Positions 14,196 through 23,063 of a DNA stretch of 64,000 nt are shown piece after piece. Made by a program: the position numbers and the translations under genes. Origin of the DNA: Microvirga sp. TS319 (GTDB lineage Bacteria > Pseudomonadota > Alphaproteobacteria > Rhizobiales > Beijerinckiaceae); NCBI RefSeq assembly GCF_041276405.1, contig NZ_JBGGGT010000002.1, positions 2,393,001-2,457,000 on the forward strand. Reading direction: 5' to 3'. Positions within the stretch are counted from its first letter, which is position 1. Each line of letters starts with the position of its first letter. The notes under the pieces are model-generated. The model saw only the letters and a list, made by a program, of their open reading frames with translations. It made no database searches and was not told where the DNA came from.

Positions 14196-14270
14196 CGGAA
14201 TTATAGTCGGAAACGAGTCGCGCACCCATCCGGACTCCGCCTTGACTGTCGGATTTAACCTACTTAGCCT
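14196..14270. promoter_or_regulatory. second operator/promoter region with the prophage motif
   Basis: GTCGGAATTATAGTCGGAAAC (14195-14215) includes TATAAT on the minus strand and the TTCCGACTAT half-site in inverse. GTCGGATTTAACCTACTTA (from 14248) matches, with one difference, GTCGGAATTAACCTACTA of the early promoter near 11,860. A TTGACT precedes it on the plus strand (14242). The region lies between two divergent small genes, which are therefore likely under the same repressor. Confidence 0.55.
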
Positions 14271-14299
14271 CCAGCTCGTCCGGTGAGGGGGTGAGGCAC

Positions 14300-14608
14300 A
14301 TGGATCTGAAGCGAAACCAGGAGCAATTCCTCGCTCTCGTCGCGTCCCACGATGCCGAGCAACTCCGCCATCGTCCGTGCAGGAGCGCCAATACCAGCCA
14401 CGCCCTGACCGCCGCATGCGAAGAGATCGCCCGCGTCCCTTGGGCCGACATTCTCGGTGCCGACGAACAGCGGATGGCCCTGTGGTCTCGGGAAGCCCGC
14501 GATTATGCGATGGTTCTATCGGCTGTCGCCGATGCCATGGACGAGCCCATCGCTCAGGTCGTCCACCTTCACCCCGCCCTTCAGGCTGACACATGCAGCC
14601 GTGCATGA
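14300..14608 (+). CDS. small prophage protein of unknown function
   Basis: A 102-residue protein starting MDLKRNQEQFLALVASHDAE, preceded by GAGGGGGTGAGG. It is helical, with a Trp-containing middle (IARVPWADILGADEQRMALW) and a hydrophobic helix (ARDYAMVLSAVADAMDEPIA). It lies 30 bases downstream of the repeated operator motif, so it is probably an early or lysogenic gene. No motif gives a function. Confidence 0.55.
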   Translation: MDLKRNQEQFLALVASHDAEQLRHRPCRSANTSHALTAACEEIARVPWADILGADEQRMALWSREARDYAMVLSAVADAMDEPIAQVVHLHPALQADTCSRA

Positions 14609-14799
14609 GGCCTTCCTCATCCTTCGCGCCGATTTATGCGGGATTACATTCGCGGCGGACAATCCCCCCTCGCCTGCAGCTGCGATCGCGCGCCGTGCGC
14701 GCTGGTCTTCACCGGCATCGATGGAGAGGCATTGGGACAAGCCCGAGGCTCGAGATCTCCCTCGTGCCGGATCGAGGAAACGGGCACCATGGCGCGAGT
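14609..14799. other. gap without a supported gene
   Basis: Frames crossing this stretch on both strands have no family features and overlap supported neighbours in other frames. No terminator, repeat or promoter stands out. Confidence 0.4.
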
Positions 14800-15015
14800 T
14801 CACGATCCCGGATTAAGGCGTTTCAGGCAGGTCGCCACGAGAGCGCAAAGCACCGCTCCGGCAACGCTGACAGCCGCGATCTCCGCCATGAAATGCATGG
14901 GCGGTTCGACCCCGCCCGGAAGATCGAAATATGCCTCGCCGAGTTCGAAGAGGCTGCCGACCAATGTTCCGCCGAGCGCGCCATCGAGCATCAGCAGTTC
15001 AAGATCCCAACTCAT
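14800..15015 (-). CDS. small two-helix membrane protein, unknown function
   Basis: A 71-residue protein starting MSWDLELLMLDGALGGTLVG at ATG 15015 with AGGCAGG upstream. Two hydrophobic stretches (LLMLDGALGGTLVGSLF and IAAVSVAGAVLCALVATCL) separated by an acidic turn predict two membrane helices. Size and topology would suit a holin, but it lies far from the late operon, and a small host membrane protein is equally likely. It may mark the prophage right end or the first host gene. Confidence 0.5.
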   Translation of the reverse strand: MSWDLELLMLDGALGGTLVGSLFELGEAYFDLPGGVEPPMHFMAEIAAVSVAGAVLCALVATCLKRLNPGS

Positions 15016-15065
15016 GTAAAACCTGCCTGTCTGGCTGTCGCTGAAGACCATCAGCGTCGGCGAGT

Positions 15066-15200
15066 CTAGCGCATCGTGCGGAAAAGTGGACCCGGTTTTC
15101 CGCAATGAACGATGCGCTGCTCAAAGAAGAGAGCATCGTGCGGAAAAGTGGACCCGGTATTCGCTGACGCGGCCCTTCGGGTCCGCAATGAACGATGCGC
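15066..15200. repeat. two tandem R1 repeats, the second with an internal insertion
   Basis: First copy: CTAGCGCATCGTGCGG...GAACGATGCGCT (15066-15117). Second copy: GAGCATCGTGCGG...GAACGATGCGCC (15131-15200) with an extra GCGGCCCTTCGGGTCCGC hairpin in its middle. A similar insert (GCGGCCCGGCGGGTCCGC) is found in the R1 copy at 34,128. Confidence 0.85.
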
Positions 15201-15740
15201 CATTCAAGGAGTAGTCATCCTCACGACAAGGGAAACGAGCCGTGCGCTCAGGGATGGTCCGGATCGGCTCTTGCCGTTTCGCTCGCGCTCTTTCGGCAAT
15301 GTCTTGACCATGCACGACGAAAGGGCCCGCTCCACACGTCGTGGAGCGGGCGAGTCACAGGAGCGGTCTCGGGAGGAATGAGCTTCAACGATTGCCCCAT
15401 GGGCTTGTTGCAGGGTGCGGCGTTCCACCTCAACCCCTCTCCGCCCACTCGTCCGGCAATGCTCCGGAATTCCTCAGGCGTTTGCAGAACGGAGCTCGAT
15501 CATGCTCTTGGGGCAAGAGATCCCGCTACTGGGAGCGCCGCGCCGCTCTTGACCAGCAAAAACGGCGTCGATGAGGTCCAGGGATCAGCCTGGAGCATCG
15601 GACGCGGGAAGTGGAGTCCACTTACTCGCTCGATGCGCTCGGTGATTTGGGGAGCGACAGGAGATCCGCGAAGCACCGCGACAGTCCCGCCGAGGAGGAC
15701 CGCGATGCCGACGGTTTCCGCATGACATGACAAGGAAAGA
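15201..15740. other. 540-base gap with a perfect hairpin and one repeat, no supported gene
   Basis: A perfect 11-bp stem, GCCCGCTCCAC-ACGTC-GTGGAGCGGGC, lies at 15325-15351 without a good T-tract. An R2/R1 hybrid (AGCATCGGACGCGGG...CGATGCGCT) lies at 15596-15640. Frames here lack family features. No integrase remnant is visible. Confidence 0.5.
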
Positions 15741-15816
15741 TGGTGGGCGGTGAGGGGATCGAACCCCCGACCTGCGGTGTGTAAAACCGATGCTCTACCA
15801 GCTGAGCTAACCGCCC
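15741..15816 (-). tRNA. tRNA-Val (anticodon UAC)
   Basis: On the minus strand GGGCGGT...ACCGCCCACCA folds as a full cloverleaf: D arm AGCTCAGCTGGTAGAGC, anticodon loop TTTACAC (anticodon TAC), T arm GGGGGTTCGATCCCC and encoded CCA. The first pair of the anticodon stem is mismatched. Its 3' end points towards the prophage. Confidence 0.95.
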
Positions 15817-15969
15817 TCGCGTTGCCTTCGGAATCGGTCTCCGAAGGAACATGCGTCATACCAGAAGCTGCGAATGTTTCCAGCCCCGATGCGACTGACA
15901 TAAAAAGAGAAGGCCAACAACGCAAGCGCCGTTGGCCTTCTATGCAAGCGAAAGCGGCGTTAAATGCGC

Positions 15970-16248
15970 TTACTTCGCGTTGACGGCGTCCTTCAGGCCC
16001 GCGCCGGCGCGGAACTTCGGCGTCTTGGACGCCGGAACCGCCACCTTCTCGCCGGTGCGCGGGTTGCGGGCCTCGCCGGCCGCGCGGTTGGTCACCACGA
16101 ACGTACCGAAGCCGACGATCTTCACCTCGTCGCCCTGCTTCAGAGCGCCCGTGATCGCCTCGATGGCGGCGTCGATCGCCTCACCAGCCTGGCCACGCGT
16201 AAGACCGACCTTGTCGGCGACGGCTGCAACGAGCTCGCCTTTGTTCAT
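15970..16248 (-). CDS. hupB: HU-family nucleoid DNA-binding protein
   Basis: A 92-residue histone-like protein that bends DNA as a dimer. MNKGELVAAVADKVGLTRGQ starts the helical base. The beta-arm signature VKIVGFGTFVV and the tip RNPRTGEKVAVPASKTPKFR (Arg-Asn-Pro intercalating Pro) are intact. Length is standard. GGAGGATATGAT precedes ATG 16248. It follows lon, as in many proteobacteria. Confidence 0.97.
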   Translation of the reverse strand: MNKGELVAAVADKVGLTRGQAGEAIDAAIEAITGALKQGDEVKIVGFGTFVVTNRAAGEARNPRTGEKVAVPASKTPKFRAGAGLKDAVNAK

Positions 16249-16383
16249 ATCATATCCTCCAGTGATCGCGGCGATCGCAGGTTATGAAGTATCACCGCTT
16301 CAGGGAGCACTCGTGTGGCGCAAAGCTAGTCCGTAGGCAAGCCCTAAAGCGCCGGAAATGGGCCACTTTCTGTCGTTTCGCAC

Positions 16384-16416
16384 CAAAAAAAGCCCCCGGA
16401 TTCGCCATCCGGGGGC
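16384..16416 (-). terminator. rho-independent terminator of lon
   Basis: On the minus strand GCCCCCGGAT-GGCGA-ATCCGGGGGC (10-bp perfect stem) is followed by TTTTTTTGG, about 30 bases after the lon stop. Confidence 0.93.
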
Positions 16417-16445
16417 CTGTTTTCACGTGACGTTACGTCGATTGT

Positions 16446-18872
16446 TTAGTGGGCGACGACGCCTGCTCCGTCCTCCTCGACGGCGGGTTTCGGACCCTTG
16501 AGCACCGAAGCCTCGTCCCATTCGATCGGCTCGGGCATGCGCACGAGGGCCTGCTGGAGCACCTGATCCATGGTGGAGACCGGCACGATCTCGAGGCCGT
16601 TCTTCACGCTCGCCGGGATTTCGACCAGATCCTTGGCGTTCTCCTCGGGGATCAAGACCTTCTTGATGCCGCCGCGGAGAGCCGCGAGGAGCTTCTCCTT
16701 CAACCCGCCGATGGGCAGCACCCTGCCCCGCAGCGTGACCTCGCCCGTCATGGCGATGTCGCGGCGCACCGGAATCCCGGTCACGACGGAGACGATCGCC
16801 GTCGCCATGGCGATGCCGGCGGACGGACCATCCTTCGGCGTCGCGCCTTCCGGCACGTGCACGTGGATGTCGCGGCGGTCGAACAGCGGCGGCTCGACCC
16901 CGAAGGCAACCGCGCGGGAGCGGACATAGGATGCCGCCGCCGAGATCGATTCCTTCATCACGTCACGCAGGTTGCCCGTGACGGTCATCTTGCCCTTGCC
17001 CGGCATGCCGATGCCTTCGATGGTGAGCAGTTCGCCGCCCACCTCGGTCCAGGCAAGACCCGTGACGGTGCCGACCGAATCCTCCGTCTCGGCCTCGCCG
17101 TAGCGGAAGCGCGGGGGACCAAGGAAGTCCGGCAGGTTGGCCGTGGTGACCTCGACGGACGGCACCTTGGAGAGAAGAATCTCCTTCACCGCCTTGCGGA
17201 CGAGATTGTTGATCTCGCGCTCGAGGTTACGCACGCCCGCCTCGCGGGTGTAGCGGCGGATCAGCATGAGCAGAGCATCGTCGTCGATCTTCCACTCCTT
17301 CGGCTGCAGGCCATGCTTCTGCGTGGACGACGGGATCAGGTGCGTCCGCGCGATCTCGGCCTTCTCCTCCTCGGTGTAACCCGCGATGCGGATCACTTCC
17401 ATGCGGTCGAGAAGCGGACCGGGAATGTTGAGCGTGTTGGCCGTCGTGACGAACATCACGTTGGAGAGGTCGTAATCGACCTCCAGGTAATGGTCGTTGA
17501 ACGAGTTGTTCTGCTCGGGGTCGAGAACCTCCAGAAGGGCCGCCGAGGGATCGCCGCGGAAGTCCATGCCCATCTTGTCGATCTCGTCGAGCAGGATGAG
17601 CGGGTTGGAGGTCTTGGCCTTGCGCATCGACTGGATGATCTTGCCGGGCATCGAGCCGATATAGGTCCGACGGTGGCCGCGGATCTCCGACTCGTCACGG
17701 ACGCCGCCGAGCGACATGCGCACGAACTCGCGGCCCGTCGCCTTGGCGATCGACTTGCCCAGCGAGGTCTTGCCGACGCCGGGAGGTCCGACGAGGCAGA
17801 GGATCGGGCCCGTGAGCTTGTTGGCGCGCTGCTGCACGGCCAGGTACTCGACGATCCGCTCCTTGACCTTGTCGAGGCCGTAGTGATCCGAATCCAGGGT
17901 ATCCTGGGCGGCCTTCAGGTCCTTCTTCATCTTCGAGCGGCGGCCCCACGGAATGCCGAGCAGCCAGTCGAGATAGTTGCGCACGACGGTCGCTTCCGCG
18001 GACATGGGCGACATCTGGCGCAGCTTCTTCAGCTCGCCCATCGCCTTTTCGCGGGCTTCCTTCGTGAACTTGGTCTTTTCGATCTTCTCCTCGAGCTCGG
18101 CCAGCTCGTCGCGACCCTCGTCGTCGCCGAGCTCCTTCTGGATCGCCTTCATCTGCTCGTTGAGGTAGTACTCGCGCTGCGTCTTCTCCATCTGCCGCTT
18201 CACGCGGGTCCGGATGCGCTTCTCGACCTGCAGGACGGAGATCTCGCTCTCCATCATGCCGAGCACCTTCTCCAGGCGCTGGGCGACGGTCGGCGTCTCA
18301 AGGATCGCCTGCTTGTCGGCGATCTTGATGGCGAGGTGCGAAGCGATGGTGTCGGCGAGCTTCGCGGGCTCGTCGATCTGGGTGACGGCCGAGACGACCT
18401 CGGGCGAGACCTTCTTGTTGAGCTTCACATAGTTCTCGAACTCGGCCACCACCGAGCGGGCCAGGGCCTCGGCCTCGATCTGGTCGCCGAGGGCATCCGG
18501 AAGCACTTCGGCTTCGGCCTCGTAGAATTCTTCCGTGCGGGTATAGGCCTTCACCTGGGCGCGGCTCGCGCCTTCGACCAGCACTTTCACGGTGCCGTCG
18601 GGCAGCTTCAGGAGCTGAAGCACGTTGGCCAGGGTGCCGACCTTGTAGATCGCATCCGCAGCAGGATCATCGTCCGTCGCATCGATCTGCGTCGCCAGCA
18701 GGATGTGACGGTCGTTCTTGACCACCTCCTCGAGCGCACGGATCGACTTCTCGCGGCCGACGAAGAGCGGCACGATCATATGCGGGAAGACGACGATATC
18801 GCGCAGAGGCAGAACCGCATAGGTTCCGGTCGAGCCCGGGATGACAGGCTGACGAGGCTTCGACTGTGTCAT
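16446..18872 (-). CDS. lon: ATP-dependent protease La (Lon)
   Basis: An 808-residue hexameric cytosolic protease that degrades damaged and regulatory proteins. The N-terminal substrate domain begins [20 protein letters not shown]. The AAA+ module has Walker [10 protein letters not shown] (near 360) and Walker [12 protein letters not shown]. The Lon-type Ser-Lys protease domain has [12 protein letters not shown] with the catalytic Ser and [12 protein letters not shown] with the catalytic Lys. Length matches the family (E. coli 784). The start is ATG 18872 with AAGGA upstream. It lies in the clpX-lon-hupB order. Confidence 0.98.
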   Translation of the reverse strand: MTQSKPRQPVIPGSTGTYAVLPLRDIVVFPHMIVPLFVGREKSIRALEEVVKNDRHILLATQIDATDDDPAADAIYKVGTLANVLQLLKLPDGTVKVLVEGASRAQVKAYTRTEEFYEAEAEVLPDALGDQIEAEALARSVVAEFENYVKLNKKVSPEVVSAVTQIDEPAKLADTIASHLAIKIADKQAILETPTVAQRLEKVLGMMESEISVLQVEKRIRTRVKRQMEKTQREYYLNEQMKAIQKELGDDEGRDELAELEEKIEKTKFTKEAREKAMGELKKLRQMSPMSAEATVVRNYLDWLLGIPWGRRSKMKKDLKAAQDTLDSDHYGLDKVKERIVEYLAVQQRANKLTGPILCLVGPPGVGKTSLGKSIAKATGREFVRMSLGGVRDESEIRGHRRTYIGSMPGKIIQSMRKAKTSNPLILLDEIDKMGMDFRGDPSAALLEVLDPEQNNSFNDHYLEVDYDLSNVMFVTTANTLNIPGPLLDRMEVIRIAGYTEEEKAEIARTHLIPSSTQKHGLQPKEWKIDDDALLMLIRRYTREAGVRNLEREINNLVRKAVKEILLSKVPSVEVTTANLPDFLGPPRFRYGEAETEDSVGTVTGLAWTEVGGELLTIEGIGMPGKGKMTVTGNLRDVMKESISAAASYVRSRAVAFGVEPPLFDRRDIHVHVPEGATPKDGPSAGIAMATAIVSVVTGIPVRRDIAMTGEVTLRGRVLPIGGLKEKLLAALRGGIKKVLIPEENAKDLVEIPASVKNGLEIVPVSTMDQVLQQALVRMPEPIEWDEASVLKGPKPAVEEDGAGVVAH

Positions 18873-19100
18873 GAGACAACATCCTTATGTCTGCGTCCGG
18901 AGCGCCCCTTGAATTAAGCTGGTTCTCGGACGGGATACCGGAATGCTCAGGCTTTTGTTATGGGCTGCATCCGGTACGCGGGGCCACCCCTCGGGGATGA
19001 GCGGACGACCACCGCGCAAGAAATTATGTGGCGTTGCGGATGCAGTGTTTCAAGAACCGTGCCCGCAACGCCGCCGTTCATGGAAGTCCCCGGAAGCGCC

Positions 19101-20366
19101 TCAGGCGCTCGCGCTGGTCTGCTCGGCCCGGTCGCCGTGGATGAAGAGCGGCTTGGCCTTGCCCTCCACCACTTCCGGGCCGATGACCACCTGCTCGACC
19201 GAGTCGAGGCCGGGGAGGTCGTACATGGTCTCCAGCAGGATACCCTCCATGATGGAGCGCAGGCCGCGGGCGCCCGTCTTCCGCTCGATCGCCTTGCGGG
19301 CGATGAGCGACATGGCCTCCTCCTGGAAGGTCAGCTGCACGTTCTCCATCTCGAAGAGACGCTGATACTGCTTCACCAGCGCGTTCTTCGGCTCCTGGAG
19401 GATCTTCTTCAGGGCCTCCTCGTCGAGATCCTCGAGCGTCGCCAGGACCGGAAGACGGCCGACGAACTCGGGGATGAGGCCGAATTTCAGGAGATCCTCA
19501 GGCTCGACCTCGCGGAAGATCTCGCCCGTCCGGCGGTCGTCCGGCGAGCTCACCGTGGCGCCGAAGCCGATGGACGTGCCCTTGCCGCGGCCGGCGATGA
19601 TCCGCTCGAGGCCCGCGAAGGCGCCGCCGCAGATGAACAGGATGTTGGTCGTGTCCACCTGCAGGAATTCCTGCTGCGGGTGCTTGCGGCCGCCCTGCGG
19701 AGGCACGGAGGCCACGGTGCCCTCCATGATCTTCAAAAGGGCCTGCTGCACGCCCTCGCCCGACACGTCGCGGGTGATCGACGGGTTGTCGGACTTGCGG
19801 GAGATCTTGTCGATCTCGTCGATATAGACGATGCCGCGCTGCGCCCGCTCGACATTGTAGTCGGAGGCCTGGAGCAGCTTCAGAATGATGTTCTCGACGT
19901 CCTCGCCCACATAGCCGGCTTCCGTAAGGGTCGTGGCATCGGCCATGGTGAAGGGCACGTCCAGGATCCGGGCGAGCGTCTGCGCGAGCAGCGTCTTGCC
20001 CGAGCCGGTCGGACCGATCAGCAGGATGTTGGACTTCGCCAGCTCCACGTCGTTGTGCTTCGTGGCGTGGGCCAGACGCTTGTAATGGTTGTGGACCGCC
20101 ACCGAGAGCACCTTCTTGGCGTGCTCCTGGCCGATCACGTAATCGTCCAGAACGCGGCTGATTTCCTTCGGGGTGGGCACGCCATCCCGGGACTTCACGA
20201 GAGACGATTTCGACTCCTCGCGGATGATGTCCATGCAGAGCTCGACGCATTCATCGCAGATGAAAACCGTCGGGCCAGCGATCAGCTTGCGAACCTCGTG
20301 CTGGCTCTTGCCGCAGAAGGAGCAGTACAGCGTGCTCTTGGAGTCGTTGCCGCCAGCCTTGGTCAT
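19101..20366 (-). CDS. clpX: ATP-dependent Clp protease ATP-binding subunit ClpX
   Basis: A 421-residue unfoldase that feeds substrates to ClpP; in alphaproteobacteria it also controls cell-cycle proteolysis. It has an N-terminal four-Cys zinc domain ([14 protein letters not shown]...CDECVELC), Walker [13 protein letters not shown], pore loop GYVGEDVEN, Walker [12 protein letters not shown], and C-terminal sensor [13 protein letters not shown] 20366 is chosen because the protein then begins [20 protein letters not shown] like its homologues; the longer frame reads into the leader. It is separate from clpP by a terminator. Confidence 0.97.
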   Translation of the reverse strand: MTKAGGNDSKSTLYCSFCGKSQHEVRKLIAGPTVFICDECVELCMDIIREESKSSLVKSRDGVPTPKEISRVLDDYVIGQEHAKKVLSVAVHNHYKRLAHATKHNDVELAKSNILLIGPTGSGKTLLAQTLARILDVPFTMADATTLTEAGYVGEDVENIILKLLQASDYNVERAQRGIVYIDEIDKISRKSDNPSITRDVSGEGVQQALLKIMEGTVASVPPQGGRKHPQQEFLQVDTTNILFICGGAFAGLERIIAGRGKGTSIGFGATVSSPDDRRTGEIFREVEPEDLLKFGLIPEFVGRLPVLATLEDLDEEALKKILQEPKNALVKQYQRLFEMENVQLTFQEEAMSLIARKAIERKTGARGLRSIMEGILLETMYDLPGLDSVEQVVIGPEVVEGKAKPLFIHGDRAEQTSASA

Positions 20367-20545
20367 TATCACATCTCCAATTCGTGCCGGGACGGCTCTG
20401 TGCCGGCCCTGCACCCTGTAAGTTATGAGCGCCGGAGCTAATGAAAGGTTCCGACGCTGAGGATTTTCACGTCAAATCGCCTCCCTCCCGAATCCACATG
20501 CAATCACGGGCCGGGCGCGCGATCAACAGAAACGGGATTACAGGT

Positions 20546-20581
20546 TAAAAAGACGCACCTGGGGAGAATTCTTCCCCAGGT
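20546..20581 (-). terminator. terminator between clpP and clpX
   Basis: On the minus strand ACCTGGGGA-AGAATTC-TCCCCAGGT (9-bp stem) is followed by GCGTCTTTTTAA. The T-tract starts four bases after the stem, so termination may be partial. Confidence 0.7.
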
Positions 20582-20589
20582 TTTAGGGA

Positions 20590-21222
20590 TTAGGTCGGGG
20601 TTGCCGCCGGCTCGGGACGCTTCTCGATGACCTGGTCGATCAGGCCGAATTCCCGGGCTGCCTCGGCGGTCATGAAGTTGTCGCGCTCGAGCGCTCGCTC
20701 GATTTCCTCGTAGTTCCGGCTCGTATGGTTAACGTAGATCTCATTGAGCCGGCGCTTGAGGGCCTCGCTCTCGCGGGCGTGGATCATGATGTCGGTGACC
20801 TGACCCTGATAGCCGCCGGACGGCTGGTGGACCATGATCCGGGCATTGGGGAGCGCGAAGCGCATGCCCTTCTCGCCGGCGGTCAGCAGGAGCGAGCCCA
20901 TCGAGGCGGCCTGGCCGACGCAGAGGGTCGAAACCGGGCAGCGGATGAACTGCATCGTGTCGTAGATCGACAGGCCCGAGGTCACGACGCCGCCGGGAGA
21001 GTTGATGTAGAAGGAAATCTCCTTCTTCGGGTTCTCGGCTTCGAGGAACAGCAACTGCGCCACGATGAGCGACGCCGAATAGTCTTCGACCGGACCCGTC
21101 AGGAAGATAATCCGTTCGCGCAGGAGGCGCGAATAGATGTCGAAGGCGCGCTCGCCGCGGTTCGACTGCTCGACCACCATGGGAACGAGCGTGTTGTTAT
21201 AGAGCGCTACCGGATCTCTCAT
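20590..21222 (-). CDS. clpP: ATP-dependent Clp protease proteolytic subunit
   Basis: A 210-residue serine protease forming the ClpXP/ClpAP barrel. The catalytic triad is visible: Ser in [11 protein letters not shown], His in [11 protein letters not shown], and Asp in the [18 protein letters not shown] region. The short N-terminal propeptide region [20 protein letters not shown] resembles family members. It lies 79 bases downstream of tig, the usual alphaproteobacterial order. Confidence 0.97.
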   Translation of the reverse strand: MRDPVALYNNTLVPMVVEQSNRGERAFDIYSRLLRERIIFLTGPVEDYSASLIVAQLLFLEAENPKKEISFYINSPGGVVTSGLSIYDTMQFIRCPVSTLCVGQAASMGSLLLTAGEKGMRFALPNARIMVHQPSGGYQGQVTDIMIHARESEALKRRLNEIYVNHTSRNYEEIERALERDNFMTAEAAREFGLIDQVIEKRPEPAATPT

Positions 21223-21301
21223 GTCTCACTGCTCCAAATCGGCCGCGCGGAATGCGCGGCCGTCTGATTGATGCAAGCTGCGAGACGCTCGAGATGAAGC
21301 G

Positions 21302-22699
21302 TTACTCGCCCTTGCTGGCTTTCTGACCGCCCTTACCCTTCGGCTCGGAATCGGACCCTTCGGCCTCATCGTCGCTGAAGAGGGCTTCCTTGGAAACCGT
21401 CTCCTCGTTCACCTTCACCTGGGACAGGATCTGGTCGACGACTTTCTCCTCGAACAGAGGAGCCCGGATTTCAGCTAGGGCCTGCGGGTTCTTTTGGTAG
21501 AACTCCCAGACCTGCCGCTCCTGGCCGGGATACTGGCGGACCCGCTCGATGAGGGCCTGAGTCACCTCGTCGTCGGAGATCTTGATATCGGACTTCTCAC
21601 CGATCTGCGCAAGGACCAACCCGAGGCGCACGCGACGCTCGGCGATCTTGCGGTAATCGGCCTTGGCCTGCTCTTCCGTCGTGTCCTCGTCGGCGAAGGT
21701 GCGGCCATTCGACTTCATGTCGGCCTCGACCTGCGACCAAACGGCAGCGAATTCCTGCTCGACCAGGGACGGGGGCAGCTCGAAGCTGTACTTGGCGTCA
21801 AGAGCGTCCAGGAGCTCCTTCTTCACCTTGCGGCGGGACTGAGCGTCGAAATCGCGCTTGATGGCGTCGCCGATCGCTTCCTTGAGCTTGTCCAGGGACT
21901 CCATGCCGAAGCCCTTGGCCATCTCGTCGTCGATCTTCAGCTCGCCGGGAGCCTCGACGTCCTTCACGGTCACGTCGAACTCGGCATCCTTGCCGGCCAG
22001 GTGAGCGGCCAGGTAGTTCTCGGGGAACTTGACCTTCACGAGCTTGGTGTCGCCGGCCTTCAGGCCGATGAGCTGCTCCTCGAAGCCCGGGATGAAGGTG
22101 TTGGAGCCCAGCTCAACGTGGATGTCCTGGCCGTTGCCGCCTTCGAACTCGGTGCCGTCGATTCGGCCCACGAAGTCCACCAGGACACGGTCGCCGTCGG
22201 CGGCCGCGCCTTCCTTCGTCTCGAAGGAGCGGTTCTGCTTGGCCATGCGCTCGAGCGACTCGTTGATTTCCGTCTCGGAAACCTCGACCACCGGCTTCTT
22301 GACGCTCACGTCCGACAGATCGGCCAGCTCGAAGTCCGGCAGGACTTCGAGGGCGACCGTGAAGGCGAGATCGCCCTTGGCGTCCATGGCCTTCTCGATC
22401 GTGTCCTTGTCCTCGGGGAACTGGATCTGCGGCTCATGGGCGAGCTTCAGGCCGTTGTCCTCGACAATCTTGCGGTTGGCCTCGTTGACGGCGTTCTGGA
22501 GAACGTCGGACATCACGGAGCGGCCATAGACCTTGCGCAGGTGGGCGACCGGCACCTTGCCGGGGCGGAAGCCGTTGAGCCGCACGCGATCCTTGATGTT
22601 GTCCAGCTCGCTGTTCAGGCGCTGCTCCAACTCGGTGGCCGGGAGCACGACCTTGAACTCTCGCTTCAAGCCTTGGGACAGTGTTTCCGTCACCTGCAT
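21302..22699 (-). CDS. tig: trigger factor, ribosome-associated chaperone and prolyl isomerase
   Basis: A 465-residue protein. The N-terminal ribosome-binding domain begins [20 protein letters not shown] and holds the signature [17 protein letters not shown]. The FKBP-type isomerase domain (about 160-245) has [15 protein letters not shown] and [16 protein letters not shown]. The long helical C-terminal chaperone arms end in an acidic/basic tail. ATG 22699 fits homologues; an ATG 18 bases upstream is possible. Confidence 0.97.
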   Translation of the reverse strand: MQVTETLSQGLKREFKVVLPATELEQRLNSELDNIKDRVRLNGFRPGKVPVAHLRKVYGRSVMSDVLQNAVNEANRKIVEDNGLKLAHEPQIQFPEDKDTIEKAMDAKGDLAFTVALEVLPDFELADLSDVSVKKPVVEVSETEINESLERMAKQNRSFETKEGAAADGDRVLVDFVGRIDGTEFEGGNGQDIHVELGSNTFIPGFEEQLIGLKAGDTKLVKVKFPENYLAAHLAGKDAEFDVTVKDVEAPGELKIDDEMAKGFGMESLDKLKEAIGDAIKRDFDAQSRRKVKKELLDALDAKYSFELPPSLVEQEFAAVWSQVEADMKSNGRTFADEDTTEEQAKADYRKIAERRVRLGLVLAQIGEKSDIKISDDEVTQALIERVRQYPGQERQVWEFYQKNPQALAEIRAPLFEEKVVDQILSQVKVNEETVSKEALFSDDEAEGSDSEPKGKGGQKASKGE

Positions 22700-22808
22700 T
22701 GTTCTATTCGCCTTCATTCACACGCAAAATTGATATCTGGCTCCGGCCGATGCGACATTCGCTGTCGTCAACCAGGCGCCAGGAGCCTCCGGACCCAATC
22801 CCGATGAT

Positions 22809-22893
22809 TGGTGCGGGCGGAGGGAGTCGAACCCCCACGACTTGCGTCGCTGGAACCTAAATCCAGTGCGTCTACCAGTTCCGCCACGCCCGC
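22809..22893 (-). tRNA. tRNA-Leu (anticodon UAG)
   Basis: On the minus strand GCGGGCGTGGCGGAACTGG...CGCCCGCACCA forms an 85-base class II tRNA: anticodon arm CTGGA-TTTAGGT-TCCAG (anticodon TAG), a long variable arm, T arm GGGGGTTCGACTCCC, and an encoded CCA. It accounts for most of the 364-base gap between tig and the multicopper-oxidase-like gene. Confidence 0.95.
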
Positions 22894-23063
22894 ATGGGAG
22901 TAGCACGATATACGCGCCCCTCTTCCGGGACGCGGCTCTATACCATGCTTGGAGAGGCATGCATTAAAAAAGTTAGCGCGCAAGCGCAAAGCAACCAAAC
23001 TTGGCCATTTTCGTTTAAGAAGGTACTCTGTAACCTCCCGAACCCTGTCGTGAGCCCTCCTGC

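Noticed and set aside
14516..14803. 95-residue minus-strand frame between two small prophage genes
   Set aside because: It overlaps the supported plus-strand gene 14300-14608, has Arg/Ala-rich composition and no ribosome site.
15121..15725. Several short frames on both strands before tRNA-Val
   Set aside because: They run through R1 repeats and a perfect hairpin and show no family features; no integrase or excisionase motif is present.
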